Source of the DNA: Hydra vulgaris | Taxonomy: Eukaryota; Cnidaria; Hydrozoa; Anthoathecata; Hydridae | DNA length: 64,000 nt | NCBI RefSeq assembly: GCF_038396675.1 | Contig: NC_088922.1 | Location: 9,565,001 to 9,629,000 of the forward strand | Direction of reading: 5' to 3' | Shown here: positions 11,243 through 20,928 of the stretch, piece by piece | Position numbering within the stretch: the stretch's first letter is position 1 | Layout: each line of letters opens with the position of its first letter | The notes under the pieces: generated by a model | The model's input: the letters and a program-made list of their open reading frames with translations, nothing else | The model's database searches: none | Told to the model about the DNA's origin: nothing | Position numbers and translations under genes: made by a program

Positions 11243-11350
11243 CCCTGTAAACACACGACGTCTTAAAGACGTCTAAAAAACGTCTTTTAGACGTCTAGAC
11301 GTCGAAAAGACGTTTTTTAGACGTCTTTAAGACGCCATGTGTTTACTGGG
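11243..11350. mobile_element. 108-bp palindromic MITE
   Basis: The whole element folds on itself. The ends read CCCTGTAAACACACGACGTC and, reverse-complemented, CCCAGTAAACACATGGCGTC; the interior is repeated GACGTCT / AGACGTC with TCTAGA-like symmetry at the centre. No coding capacity. It sits in the spacer of the large inverted repeat. The target duplication is not clear. Confidence 0.75.
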
Positions 11351-11982
11351 ATCAGTCATCTTCATTAATTCTTGACAATGATCTTTAGTAGAAGACTAAA
11401 CTAAGCTGCTGAAATAATTGTTTAACTGAAAAATAATTTTCATTGCAATCATTTAATAAATCAGTAAAAACTTACCTTCAAATAAGAATAAACTTGCAGG
11501 TAATAGTGCTATCGGTCCAGTAGGAAGAAAGCGTTGCCGTTATTGATCTAGAAGGACATTATCTACTAAAAAATTTTTTTCAAGTTCCTTAGTTAATAAT
11601 CACATAAAATGAGAAAAGAAAGTACTTAACATATATTATTAGCATATAATAATAAAATAAAATAAACTATTAACATAAATAATACTATATGTCTCAGATC
11701 AAACCCTGTATAATCCTGTATTTATATCTTAGCTGAGCCTTATACAGCAAAGCTCTTTTTATTTAAATAGAAAACGTTAATTACGAAAATACAATCTTTC
11801 AGAGAAATATTATCTAAAATGTCTCAGAATGCAAATCGAAAATCTTAAGAAGAAAACAAGGGCAGATCCATAGATGGGGCAATGGGGGCTATTGTTCTCC
11901 CTTAGAATTTTTGACATTAATTTTTTTCTATGTATGTAACTCAACATGTTGTTTGAAAAAGATTAAATTGAATTAGTTCTAA
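11351..11982. other. Spacer between the inverted-repeat arms
   Basis: AT-rich and non-coding. At 11865-11925 there is a GC-richer remnant (GATGGGGCAATGGGGGC) that looks like the end of an old transposon. Nothing else recognised. Confidence 0.5.
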
Positions 11983-12785
11983 AAGGCAGACTATTTAAAA
12001 ATGTTATGAAACTATATTAAAATTTATGGTCTTGCTTGCCCCCAAATCCATTCTAATAATCTATAAATTTCCCCTTTACTAGTTGGTCAGGACTGTCGAA
12101 TGTTATGTGTCAAATACCCATTTGGTATTTGACACATAACGACTATACTTTTCAAAAAACCAACTATGTCTTGAAAATCACCTTCTTTGGAGGATGTGGG
12201 GTCACACCCACACACATAACCACACACCACCATACCCTCCTTCCCCGGATAACAGCTTCTGTTGTTAAGATGTAACAAAATAAAATAAAAAACAAATTTG
12301 CCCCCTTGATTCTCCCCGAGAAGGCAGTTGAAATATGCCAACAAAAAATCTTCTTCGTTAATACAATCAAACTGAATTAAATAAAAGTCTTTATGTTAAC
12401 TGCACCTAAATTTTATGTCATGTTTCTATCTGAACTCATAAAATGACAATTAAACATGAAGGTAAACTAGTGACAATTAAACAAGGTAAACTAGTGACAA
12501 TTAAACAAGGTAAACTAGTGACAATTAAACAAGGTAAACTAGTGACAGTTAAACAAGGTAAACTAGTGACAATTAAACAAGGTAAACTAGTGACAATTAA
12601 ACAAGGTAAACTAGTGACAATTAAACAAGGTAAACTAGTGACAATTAAACAAGGTAAACTAGTGACAATTAAACAAGGTAAACTAGTGACAATTAAACAA
12701 GGTAAACTAGTGACAATTAAACAAGGTAAACTAGTGACAATTAAACAAGGTAAACTAGTGACAATTAAACAAGGTAAACTAGTGA
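11983..12785 (-). repeat. Large inverted repeat, right arm
   Basis: The reverse complement of 10489-11047 except that its terminal minisatellite is far longer. The core (11983-12460) appears identical to the left-arm core, including the peptide shadows and the 17-bp hairpin. Confidence 0.9.
12444..12784. repeat. 24-bp minisatellite, long array (~14 units)
   Basis: One 27-base variant and thirteen 24-base units of ACAATTAAACAAGGTAAACT+AGTG, nearly all identical (one A-to-G change). The unit has no stop codon in several frames, so long frames run through it (TIKQGKLV repeats). These are not proteins. Confidence 0.97.
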
Positions 12786-12859
12786 TACTTGAAATGAAAG
12801 CAAACATTTCATTTCATTTGGATTGGAAATCGCAATTTTTATCTGGAATTTTTTTCTGA

Positions 12860-13916
12860 TAATTTTTTTTTTTTTTTGTACTCAATGATTTAACGTAGTT
12901 ATTTTTGTTAAATATTAAATTCTATTTCTAATCTAGTCATACAGTTTTCACACCAATTTTAATTTATGTTGAAGCGTTTATTTTTGTTTATGTTATGCTT
13001 CACATTCGAAAATTCACAGTTTTTAAACAACACACTCGATGTAGTTGAGGAAATTTTTTGCAAAACTTTTTCAGAAAAATTATTATTTTTAAATGTCGCT
13101 CATTTTTATAATATTTATTATTTAAAAAAACGTTGTCGTTCAAAAGAGCATTATGAATAGTATTAAAAAAAGACAACCGGAAACGTTTTTCATAAAAAAT
13201 TTTTATTACATTGTTTTGAAAAGTTCTATTTTTAGAATTCTGTTCGCTACCTCAACTTTTAGTTTAAAAAAAGTGTTTTATTTTTTGTATTAAATTATAG
13301 AATTATAATTATAGTTATGATTTGCGATGAGTGAGATCTTCTAAACTTTCAAATAAGCAATTTACAGTTGATGTATAACCATAAAAACCAAGATTTTTTC
13401 ATAATAAATAAGTTTTTGATATTTCCGTCGTTTCTAATGTTTAATATAAATTAAAAGTACGAATGTTGTAAAGTATGGCGTATTAAAACCTTTTCTTTGT
13501 TGAGCGAAACAAACGAATAAGAACGTTTTTAATAACATCTCGTACAACTTCAAATATTACATGTTCAAAGATTTCAACTTTTAGGTTTCGAAGATTCTAA
13601 CTTTTAAATCAAAGATTTCAACTTTATTTAAATTTTAACAACTAAATATATTTTATGAGTATTTTTGATCACATTTGCTGAAAAATTTGAATTTTTCTCA
13701 ACAATGGAATCAAAACTGTAGAGTTTTTTTGCCTTTAAGACAATGAACTTCATGCACATAACGCACACTGACTTAACAAAAATGATTTTTTCAAATCTTA
13801 AACTTGAAATAAATATTTAAAAAAGTGTAAAGATCAGTCATATGTATTCATGGAAAAACAGTGCATTTACAAGTAAGCTATTATATTAAACTAACTTGCT
13901 CCAGACTCTACTATTA
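12860..13916. other. AT-rich stretch without recognised features
   Basis: Only short chance frames (for example 12966-13160). Poly(T) and poly(A) runs; nothing supports a gene, RNA or element. Confidence 0.5.
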
Positions 13917-14505
13917 AGTTCAATCAGAGGCTGCCTTTGGGGGGGGGGGGGCGGGGCCATTCCGGATTTTGCCGGGGCCTCAGGATTTTTAGGGCCTCAT
14001 AATTTTAAAATTTAAATATATATTTCTTAATAAAAATATTAACATTTTTACATGTCTGTCAAATCTTATTCTTTAGATTTGCGAGCTTTGAACATTTGAA
14101 CAACTTGAATGAGAAAAGCATACCAACCGGAATAAATATACTATAACTATGGATATACTCGTTTTTCCAAAGTACTTTGGCTTTTTTACTTTCAGTCAGT
14201 TCTGTTTTGTTTCTCCATCCTTGTTGGCACAGAAGGAAATTGCTTGCTACATCAAAACTCATCAGACAGTAATTATGATTGGGAGAAAGTTTGAATCTGG
14301 TCAAGAGAAAAAGAAAACTCGAGGAAGAAAAATACCTCGCCACTCAGAAGAATTTAATTTTGCGTCACATTAAGCCACTGAGTGATGCAAATATTCAAGA
14401 GATCGCTACTTCTAAAGTTGCACATCGTCCTCATCCTGATGATACCTCTCATCTTGAAGATCCACAACCTCAAGATGATCTTGACAATCTTCCTGCGCTT
14501 GAAGA

Positions 14506-14633
14506 TGATCCAGAGACCCTACCTTATCATCATGGAGAAGACAATCCAGGTCCAATACAGCTTGAAGAAGATCCAGATACACTACCTCATCATCATGGAA
14601 AATACAACCCAGGTCCAATACAGCTTGAAGAAG
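14506..14633 (+). repeat. 63-bp coding tandem duplication in hAT exon 1
   Basis: Two units of 21 codons, each with ETLP/DTLP, HHG and NPGPIQLEE, in an acidic low-complexity region. Seen directly; function unknown. Confidence 0.8.
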
Positions 14634-14774
14634 ATGATAATGGGATTTATGGCCCTCAACCCGAAGATGATCAACAGCCCCTCTAAGTTTCAGAAAATAA
14701 TCTTGTTGAAGAAAATATTACGTTTTCATCAACATCACAGTAAGTAGGAAATTATTTTATGTATGAAAACAGTA

Positions 14775-15068
14775 CAGTCCCTATTATCCGTCACTCGGTT
14801 ATCCGAAAAGAATTTTTTTCCATTTTTTTTTTTTTAATTGTTAATTTACCTTTCCTTTTCATAGTTTCTATTGATATTTTGCGTATTTTTGCCTTGTTTT
14901 GCGTTATTTAAATAATATAAATACGCACAATCACATTAAGAACTGTAACCTACTAATGCATATAAAAAATTTTTTTTTTTTATTCTTCATATCCTTGTTA
15001 TCCGACAATTTTTTCTCTTATCCGACACCCCTTGGTCCAGTATTAGTTGGATAATCGAGACTCTACTG
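14775..15068. mobile_element. pogo/Tigger-type MITE nested in the hAT intron
   Basis: Starts CAGTCCCTATTATCCGTCAC and ends so that the reverse complement reads CAGTAGAGTCTCGATTATCC. It is flanked by TA on both sides (14773-14774, 15069-15070). CAGT..CTCGATTATCCG ends with TA target are typical for the pogo branch of Tc1/mariner. It is 294 bp and non-coding. Confidence 0.8.
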
Positions 15069-17522
15069 TATAAATCTTTCTTCTCTTATGAAAGATCCAG
15101 TTCTAATTTCCTTAATTGTTGCATTTCAGAATTGAGGATCCTGCTCTTTGGCCCAAAATGTTAATGAATTCATTTAGAGAAATTCTGGTTCAACAAGGTC
15201 CTATAAAACTGAAGGAGGAAGATTTTCCAAAAGATGACGATGGATGAAAATTCTCTGTGATGTATTATAAAGGGCATTTTCCAAATGGGGAAACCTATGA
15301 AAGAAAATGGTTAGTTTATTCCAAGCATTCAAACAGCATATTTTGTTTTCATTACAAAATATTTTCTATCGGAAAAAAGAGCACAAAATTAACTGAAAAT
15401 GGATATTCTGATTGGAAACATATAACATCAGATCTCAAGGACCATGAGAAGTCCGTTAACCACAAGGAATGCTTTGGAAAGTGGTTGGATTTGGCTGCAA
15501 GAATGAAGAAAAATGAGACTGTCAATGAATGCGACTTAAAAAAAATCAAATTAGAAGCGGAGTATTGGCAAAACATTTTAAAGAGAATAATTTCAGTTAT
15601 AAAATTTCTTGCCTCTCACAATTTAGCATTTCAAGGACACACTGATAAATTATTTTCTAAAGGCAATGGAAATTTTTTGGGCTTGATTGAAATGATTTCA
15701 GAATTTGATCCAATACTTCACGAGCATCTAAGAAAAATTAAATCACACGAAGTAAGTGATCACTATCTTGGCAAAAACATTCAAAACCAAAATATTCAAC
15801 TTTTGGGTTCAGAGATAAAGAAATCTATAATTTTAAATTGTCAGAATGCAAAATATTATTCAATAATTATGGATTGCATTACAGACGTAACTCTCCAAGA
15901 ACAATTAACCTTAGTTCTTAGATTTTACAACTGCAAGTTGTTTGAAGTTGAAGAGCATTTTATTGGATTTGTTGATGTAAATAGGACAACCGGTGAAGTT
16001 TTAGCAGAAACTTTCCTGAAACATTTGACAGAAACAAGTCTAGATATATTAAATTGTCGATGTCGATCATATAATAATGAAGCAAAGATGAAAGGGATTC
16101 ATTCTTGAGTGCAAAAAAGAATAAGAGACATTAATCCTAGAGCGTTTTTTGTGTCATGTAGTGCCCACAGTTTGAATTTGATGGTATGTGATGCTGCAAA
16201 ATCTTCTTCGAAAGCAGTGTCATTTTTTGGTTTGGTACAAGAAGTTTATAACTTTTTCTCAGATTCTAATATCAGATGGAGCATTTTAATGAAATCATTG
16301 CAAACTTTGACTTTGAAGCCACTGTCTGATACTCGATGGGAGTCTCGAGTGGAAAGCTTAAAGACATTAAAATATAAATATTCCAAAGTTTATGATGCTC
16401 TAGTTGAAATTGCTAACAGTTCAGAGTATGATACATCTACCAAATTTCAGGCAAACAATCTAGCCAAGCATATGTCCAAATTTACATTATGGTAAGCTTG
16501 AGTGTATGGTATGACATATCATTTCTATTAAATTTGGTCAGCAAAAAGATACAGTCTCCAGACTATGATCTATCAACAGCACAAACCGAAATTGACCAAC
16601 TACTCAATTATTTTAATGACTTTCATGATAAAGGAATTAAGGATGCCAAACTTTTTTGCTATGGAAATTGCAGAAGAATTAGAAGTAAGTCCTCAGTTTG
16701 AAGCTGAAAATACAGTTCGTCCCCGAAAGATAAAACTAATTTTTCCTATCAATCTGCAGATGAACCAATTTTAAATCCAGAAACACAATATGTGGTGGAC
16801 GTTTTCAATGTACTAGTAGATCAAGCGCTATCATTTTTAACAAGTCAATTTAATCAACTGAAAGAACTTTCTGAGCTTTTTGGATTCTTTTATAAAATTC
16901 CAGAAGTCACCCAAAATACTGAAGCACTTAAGAAACATAGCAAGGATTTAGAGGTTGCCTTAACTGAAGATGGACATTCAGATGCGATTTCAAATCAGAT
17001 ATTTGATGAAATCAAAGCAATATCCAGTATGGCTCCATGAAAATTGCTCCCTAAGGCACTGACCAAATTTATTTTAGAAAATCAATACAAACAATCTTTT
17101 TCAAATTTAGTTATAGCATTGGGAGTTTCATTGACATTGTCACTCATTGTTGCTTCCGCAGAAAGAAGTTTCTCAAAACTTAAATTAATTAAAACCTACT
17201 TAAGGTCAAATATATTACAGTGCAGACTTACAGGTTTAGCTGAGATATCAATTGAAATTGACGAGTTAAAGAACATAGATATTAGTGCATTAGTTGAAAC
17301 ATTTGTTTATATTAAAGCTCGTAAAGTCAAGTTTCAATGAAGTCATGACTATAATAATAATTTAATAAAAATAATTAAAAAAAAATTTTTCATTTTAGGG
17401 GGGCCTCACATTTTGATCTTGCCCAGGACCTCTAAAGTTCAAAGGCAACCTCTGAGTTCAATTAAGGATTTCTATTGTTATTTTAGGTTGTTATTTGGAA
17501 GGTACTAGAGGATTCATTTCAG

Positions 17523-17891
17523 CTTATTCCAGACGATTGGGGATTAGTAACAATAAGAATATTGCATCTGAAAACTTGCTTCAAATAATAAGATGTAAAT
17601 GCAAAGATAATTCTTAAAATAAGTACGGGACAAATTTATGCAGTTGTCACAAACACGGATTGTTATGTTTAGAAGCAGGTTGGAAATCTTAAGGACAAAC
17701 GTGTGTGAAACCATATAATGTATATATTACAGTAATATAACAAAAATATGCAACAATAACAAAGTAAAATTGTGTACAAAAAACTTTTAATTTATTTCTT
17801 ACCGATTTTTTTAAAAATCATATTTTAGAAACAAGTGTCACAGTCAAGCGATGACAGAAGCGAATGTGACGTAAGTGACACCGAAGTTTGA
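17523..17891 (+). pseudogene. Cysteine-rich (CRC/CXC-like) gene end, two pieces
   Basis: After an acceptor-like GATTCATTTCAG, the frame encodes NLLQIIRCKCKDN and then CSCHKHGLLCLEA, a pattern of CxC plus CSC-x3-GL-x-C seen at the C-terminus of many invertebrate element-derived proteins. Two TAA stops interrupt it. A second piece at 17829-17891 follows a good acceptor (TCATATTTTAG) and encodes QSSDDRSECDVSDTEV and a stop. It may be the tail of one gene into whose upstream region the hAT element inserted. Protein identity unknown. Confidence 0.4.
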
Positions 17892-18660
17892 ACGCAATGT
17901 TTGACATTTATTTATTGTTAATTAATACATTTTATTTTTAAATTGTTATTTCATTTTTAAAATTTTTCAGAACTTAAAATATTTTAAGGTATATTTCTAA
18001 TTACCGTGATATTAGTACAACCTATTTACTAATGATAAAACATAAACTAAAATTTATCATGGAAAAATTTAAATAACTCATTTACCTCAAGGGCTATCAA
18101 CGGGGAGGGGGATTTATTTGTTCTTAAGGTGGCTACCCACTATTTAAAAAAAATATTGATAGAATCGCTTTTTTACCTCATACTTAAACATTTTAGTAGC
18201 ATTGGAATCAAAACAGATAAAAAAATACAAGTTTTTCATATTTTCAACATACGTCATTAATTATGTGCATAATTAACTTAAAAACAGCATATTTTTCAAC
18301 AAGGATAACTAACTGCCAAATTTTTCAAATTAAGTCAAACTTTTCAAAAACATTGTTTATTGTATGAACTATGTGCTGAGTCAAAAAAAAAATTATATAT
18401 TTTTTTTAATGCTCTGGAATTTGCAATTTAGTGTAATGCTTAAATTAAATACCAAAATAGCCCAAGTTACCCAAATTTTTATTTGAATAGGATACCATAG
18501 TGTAAATATTTTTAACTCAGCACATTCACCTAACTAAATTTTATCTCTGTTAAAAATTTCAAAGAAAAATATTAAACCAAACTAAAGATATCTTTGTTAG
18601 AAGATAGAAAATTTGTAAATAGAGAAAAACACTAAAACAGATAAAATCAAAAAATAGCAT
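17892..18660. other. AT-rich stretch, no gene
   Basis: Nothing recognised except a GC-rich motif CAACGGGGAGGGGG at 18096-18110, which may be one end of the Mutator-like element to the right. Confidence 0.45.
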
Positions 18661-20102
18661 ACAGTTTAAGTAAAAGAACCAGAGGCATAAAATTCATCCT
18701 CATTTTCATTTGTTTTATCACTGTAACCTTTTTTAATTGATCTTAGCTTTCTTCTTCGTTTTTTGGCTGGCTCTGCTGACTTTTTGTTCATCTCTCTAAC
18801 GCTTTTAACATCAATATTTTGCAGTCCTTTAAAAGTATACTTTCCAGGTACAATACCGATCTTTATAAATATAGGGAGTAGTCCCTGGGAATCTTCATTA
18901 AAGCAAATAACAGCAGATGCTGCAGCCATCTCTAATAAATCTTTTCCTGTAAGAACTCCTTTTGAACATTTGGTCCATATCATACCATTCAGAGATTCAT
19001 TTGCATTTTGTGTTTTACCATGCAAGCATTTTTTAGTTTGCAAGATCCTGATATGAAAAGATTGGTTTAAGGATATTTGCAACTGCTTGAGGAATAGTTA
19101 TGTTAGACTTATAAGTGTTTTTGCCTGTAGCTAGGCTTGAGTTATATTTGCATCAAGATTTGGCTCCTTTTGGACAAAGTTCATGACGTTTGTTTGAGTC
19201 ATCATTTTCACAGCAATGAAAAATGATAGCACCAATTGCTTTTTTCATTTTGTAAAGATTATCTGTATTTTGGCGTATTGCTAAGCCATAATAATTCTGT
19301 AGTCTATTAATTACTTTGTCGGTAAGGCGTCCTTTACCTGCCAAAGGTTTACCATCTGTTAACAGTTTACCACGATAGTTTATTCGCAAAGTTCTTAGCC
19401 GTGCACCACATCGTTTTTGCACATGCCCTACACATTCTGCTTTTCTAATTTCAAAGTCTGGATAAGGATTTGATGTAACAACACTTTGGTTTGACTTGGT
19501 CTCTCCATCATCAATGTATCGAAGTGTATGGTAGTGTATCGAAGTTTTCGATTATTTACTGAACGACCAAAGATCTTTATTGCACCTTCTACTTCCATTG
19601 CACCAGAGCTGCCCACATGGTTGATTTTGCAGTTGTGTCCGAATTTCCACTAATTGTAGTCATCTGACCCTCGTTTCTTTTCCCATAAACTGCAAGACCT
19701 ACAGATTTTTGAAAGAACTTTAATGTCAACACACTTTCCATTAGATATTTGGGTGACTACACCATTTAATGATGCATATCCACGACGTTGCCATGATCCA
19801 TCTGTACTTGCAGATATATTGACAACTGTATCTTCATGGTAGTTATCATTGAGTACATTTTGTCTGATTTCAAATGCAGCATTTCTTATTGATTTCTCTG
19901 CTACATCAACATATGAATCATGCAAGTTCTTGTTTGCAGTCTCAAATGGAGGCCAAAACTTCACAGCGCTTTTTGAAGCAATTTTTTTGATCGTACAGCC
20001 CTAAAATTTTACAAATAATCTTTTGCCGACTAACAATAGCTATATTTGTTACATTTGATTCAATAAGTCTTTTAGATTTACGATGCCCCACCTCCCCGTT
20101 GG
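18096..20102 (-). mobile_element. Mutator-like element, tentative limits
   Basis: The transposase on the minus strand is clear. The limits are tentative: CAACGGGGAGGGGG at left and, reverse-complemented, CAACGGGGAGGTGGGG at right (~20088-20102) form a possible short inverted pair in otherwise AT-rich DNA. I found no matching 9-11 bp target duplication, so the true ends may lie elsewhere. Confidence 0.5.
18666..20090 (-). pseudogene. Mutator-like transposase, several frameshifts
   Basis: Minus-strand segments (19964-19650, 19616-19428, 19422-19153, 19082-18666) follow one another in the order of a single protein. Landmarks: ASTDGSWQRRGYASLNGVV (first Asp), SGSSGAMEVEGAIKIF, a degraded segment reading YIDDGETK in a shifted frame (second Asp), ECVGHVQKRCGARLR, KGRLTDKVINRLQNYYGLAI, LCPKGAKS and KCLHGKTQNANESLNGMIW, then a basic tail (KKRRRKL). 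I assign it to the Mutator-like transposase domain family, widespread in cnidarians and insects. A short duplication of GTATCGAAGT near 19517-19542 caused one frameshift. Confidence 0.7.
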
Positions 20103-20429
20103 TTAGATCTGGAACTCCGAAAAAAATATCGGAAACCGAGAGGGCATCAAAAAGTGTTAAGTATCCATATAAATTTAATTAAAAATTTTACAAATATTCC
20201 ACTTGTTAATTTCAGACAAAAAAAAAATGCGTCCGAAAAAGAACAAATACATCAACCGAGAAGAAGACCCAACCAACATTTAAATTAATAAAAAAAAATA
20301 TGCTCCAAATATTTTTGTTAATTATTATATACAGAATTCAAAATAAATTTTTGTTGAATATTAATCATAATCAATAAGTGTAATAATTCAATTTTATCCA
20401 GACTAAAAAGTAGAAAATAAAATAAATAA
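20103..20429. other. Short non-coding stretch
   Basis: AT-rich. A tiny + frame at 20227-20282 (MRPKKNKYINREEDPTN) follows a TTTCAG acceptor-like site, but it is too short to support. The 20-base GACTAAAAAGTAGAAAATAA occurs at 20401 and again at 20451 inside the palindrome. Confidence 0.4.
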
Positions 20430-20861
20430 AAAATAGCTTTCTATTCAATCGACTAAAAAGTAGAAAATAACTTTTTTCTGTTTCTGGTACTCGTGGAAAT
20501 CATGTACTTAGTAATAATCACTTTTGTAAAGCCAATACTGGAAGACATTGAAGGCAATTCATGTACGTATGTAAACAAACAAACTCATTGAAGTAAAGGA
20601 ATAGAAAGTTTGGCGCCTTTAAAGTCAGATGCTTTCAAAATCAAATTCGTTTTAAATGTACATAAAGCTAAAGGCGCCAAACTTTCTATTCCTTTACTTC
20701 GATGAGTTTGTTTGTTTACATACGTACATGAACTGCCTTCAATGTCTTCCAGTATTGGCTTTACAAAAGTGATTATTACTAAGTACATGATTTCCACGAG
20801 TACCAGAAACAGGAAAAAGTTATTTTCTACTTTTTAGTCGATTGAATAGAAAGCTATTTTC
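20430..20861. repeat. 430-bp near-perfect palindrome
   Basis: The arms (20430-20620 and 20671-20861) are reverse complements with very few differences around a 50-base spacer. Inner ends are TTGGCGCCTTT / AAAGGCGCCAA; outer ends contain TAGCTTTCTATTCAATCGAC. It lies 70 bases upstream of the THAP start. No protein family is encoded. It may be a foldback MITE or part of the P-type element's 5' region. Confidence 0.85.
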
Positions 20862-20928
20862 AAAAAGTTTTTTTTATTTATTTTATTTAAGTTGTCTTTC
20901 TATTTTTATTGAAATTGATTTTTTTGAT

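Larger units (their letters stand above)
14279..17340 (+). pseudogene. hAT transposase (TTF finger, DUF4371, hATC), inactivated
   Basis: Exon 1 (to ~14740) encodes a basic start and an acidic, repeated tail; a donor GTAAGT and an acceptor TTGTTGCATTTCAG (~15129) frame an intron. Exon 2 has PALWPKML, a TTF-type segment with KWLVYS and FCFHYK, the region YYSIIMDC with the first catalytic Asp, then FVSCSAHSLNLMVCDA, LSDTRWESR, and the hATC dimerisation domain ASAERSFSKLKLIKTYLRS near the end. Stops occur at 14684, 15245 and 16106, with further breaks near 16495 and 16690 and at 17038. The usual YDNGANMKG motif reads YNNEAKMKG, so a catalytic Asp is lost. Confidence 0.9.
13925..17454 (+). mobile_element. 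Complete hAT transposon (ZMYM1/TTF-type) with 8-bp TSD
   Basis: Identical 8-bp target duplications AGTTCAAT lie at 13917-13924 and 17455-17462. The ends are inverted: CAGAGGCTGCCTTTG left and CAGAGGTTGCCTTTG from the right. Inside are a two-exon transposase gene in + orientation and GC-rich subterminal segments containing GGGGCCT/AGGGCCTCA motifs. Both features define a hAT insertion. The copy is 3,530 bp and contains a pogo-type MITE in its intron. Confidence 0.93.

Noticed and set aside
12444-12784. CRISPR-like array of regular 24-bp repeats
   Set aside because: Units are directly adjacent with no spacers, and the genome is animal; it is a minisatellite.
12443-12859. 138-codon + frame and 123-codon - frame with octapeptide repeats (TIKQGKLV / SLPCLIVT)
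   Set aside because: The 24-bp minisatellite unit is a multiple of three without stops; both strands are open, so no protein is implied.
14059-14343. 94-codon minus-strand frame within the hAT 5' region
   Set aside because: Antisense to the transposase exon 1 region and without resemblance to any family.
18096-20102. CAACGGGGAGG motifs as certain ends of the Mutator-like element
   Set aside because: Only ~11-14 bases match, and no 9-11 bp target duplication was found; kept only as tentative limits.
20585-20797. 70-codon frame inside the 430-bp palindrome as a small gene
   Set aside because: It spans both arms and the spacer; the mirror frame on the other strand is almost the same, as expected of a palindrome.
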